Source: J038 sp034437535
GTDB taxonomy: Bacteria > Chloroflexota > Anaerolineae > Aggregatilineales > Phototrophicaceae
Direction of reading: 5' to 3'
NCBI GenBank assembly: GCA_034437535.1
Contig: DAOTTZ010000166.1
Coordinates: 1 to 6,401, forward strand
Length of the DNA stretch: 6,401 bases
This document shows, one piece after another, positions 5,844-6,401 of this stretch. The notes below the pieces were generated by a model. That model was not told the DNA's origin, searched no databases, and saw nothing but the letters and a program-made list of their open reading frames with translations. Position 1 is the stretch's first letter; each line of letters begins with the position of its first letter. Made by a program: the position numbers and the translations under genes.

Positions 5844-6401
5844 ATGCGGAATATAATAGAAGCTCACCCGCACCGCATACGGTTAATGGCATATTTTGTC
5901 GCGTTGATGGGCGCGGCTCTGCTGGCAGATGAGCGGATCGCGTGGGGCGTCGGGGGCATCGGGTACGGTCTGCTCCTGGCTGTGTCCTGGGTCATCCCGG
6001 CGGGGATTTGGCTCCCGGTCGCGGTCGGGGGCGTCAGCCTGGTTGGGTCAGCGTTGGCCCCTGGGCCGGCGGGCTGGCTGATCTTTATCATGTTGGGGGC
6101 GTTCTTTATGCCAGCGGCCCCGGTGGATAATCGACCGTTGTATACGGGTGCCCTGGCGGCGGGTGCGGTCATTATCGCGTTACTCATCCAGGAGATACCG
6201 CTTGATCTCTTGCTGGTGGTAGCCGTCGGCGTCGGCCTGAGCGGGTTCTTGCCAGATCGCCCGACCGCGACCCCGGCATCAACACCAACGGCCAGCGTTT
6301 ATACACCCAACGAGATCGACACCCGGATCGATGTCGCAGTCGATAGCATGGTGCAGGCCGCCCAGGCTATCAACCAGGTCGTCCACCAGCAGAACAACAG
6401 C
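5844..6401 (+). CDS. Polytopic membrane protein with coiled-coil start (3' partial)
   Basis: An open frame of 186 residues that runs off the right edge without a stop. About six hydrophobic segments are visible, roughly 13-28, 34-51, 54-71, 77-92, 99-115 and 119-136, several short and Gly/Ala-rich, so the count is approximate. A Pro/Thr/Ser linker follows (PDRPTATPASTPTAS, 137-151). From about 158 a hydrophilic helix starts with hydrophobic residues at 158, 162, 165, 169, 172, 176 and 179, a clean 4-3 heptad spacing that predicts a coiled coil continuing past the window. GAGG precedes the ATG. The family is not recognised. A membrane domain followed by a linker and coiled coil is found in sensors, chemoreceptor-like and scaffold proteins, but the output domain, if any, lies outside the window. 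The gene is divergent from the lipoprotein; a TATCAT at 5806-5811 is a possible -10 without a good -35. Confidence 0.8.
   Translation, partial: MRNIIEAHPHRIRLMAYFVALMGAALLADERIAWGVGGIGYGLLLAVSWVIPAGIWLPVAVGGVSLVGSALAPGPAGWLIFIMLGAFFMPAAPVDNRPLYTGALAAGAVIIALLIQEIPLDLLLVVAVGVGLSGFLPDRPTATPASTPTASVYTPNEIDTRIDVAVDSMVQAAQAINQVVHQQNNS

Noticed and set aside
5852..5857. Perfect TATAAT within the first codons of the membrane protein
   Set aside because: A promoter here would need translation to start at 5886, which has no ribosome binding site, and there is no -35 at the right distance (TAATAA). The AT-rich codons for Asn-Ile-Ile explain it.
5864..6187. Open frame on the minus strand within the right-end membrane protein
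   Set aside because: The plus strand here has a ribosome binding site, clear membrane helices and a frame that continues to the edge. The minus product is Pro/Ala/Thr/Arg-rich, as expected of an antisense shadow in GC-rich DNA.

Overview
The window most resembles a chromosomal segment from a GC-rich Chloroflexota bacterium, probably of the Anaerolineae type. This is an inference from gene content: a flavin/F420-type luciferase-like oxidoreductase, a DUF1499 protein, extracytoplasmic proteins with Pro/Thr (PTPTP) linkers, and a family 9 glycosyltransferase with no LPS genes around it. No rRNA, tRNA, CRISPR array, insertion sequence, integrase or phage gene is visible.

Layout: (1) 2-631 (+), the 3' part of a secreted or membrane-anchored protein with a Pro/Thr linker and two SAF domains, cut by the left edge. 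(2) 628-1089 (-), a membrane-anchored DUF1499 protein whose stop codon overlaps that of the SAF gene. (3) 1236-2276 (+), an NAD-dependent epimerase/dehydratase of the extended SDR family. (4) 2366-3397 (-), an LLM-class oxidoreductase, probably F420-dependent. (5) 3546-3737 and 3737-4822 (+), a 63-residue single-span membrane protein joined by a TGATG stop/start overlap to a GT9 glycosyltransferase. (6) 4827-5678 (-), a lipoprotein of unknown function. (7) 5844-6401 (+), a polytopic membrane protein with a start of a coiled coil, cut by the right edge.

The transcription units alternate strictly in strand. There are three tail-to-tail junctions (overlap of 4 bp, gap of 89 bp with a hairpin, gap of 4 bp) and three divergent promoter regions. 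Only the small membrane protein and the GT9 look like a true operon. Several products act at or outside the membrane (SAF, DUF1499, small TM protein, lipoprotein, polytopic protein), and GT9 plus possibly the epimerase could work on surface glycans. Nothing shows that the genes form one pathway.

For five genes I chose a start from the ribosome binding site, and in two of these a sigma70-like promoter overlies or closely precedes the longer upstream start. I found no convincing previously undescribed system. The best leads are the coupled small TM protein/GT9 pair and the truncated membrane/coiled-coil protein.
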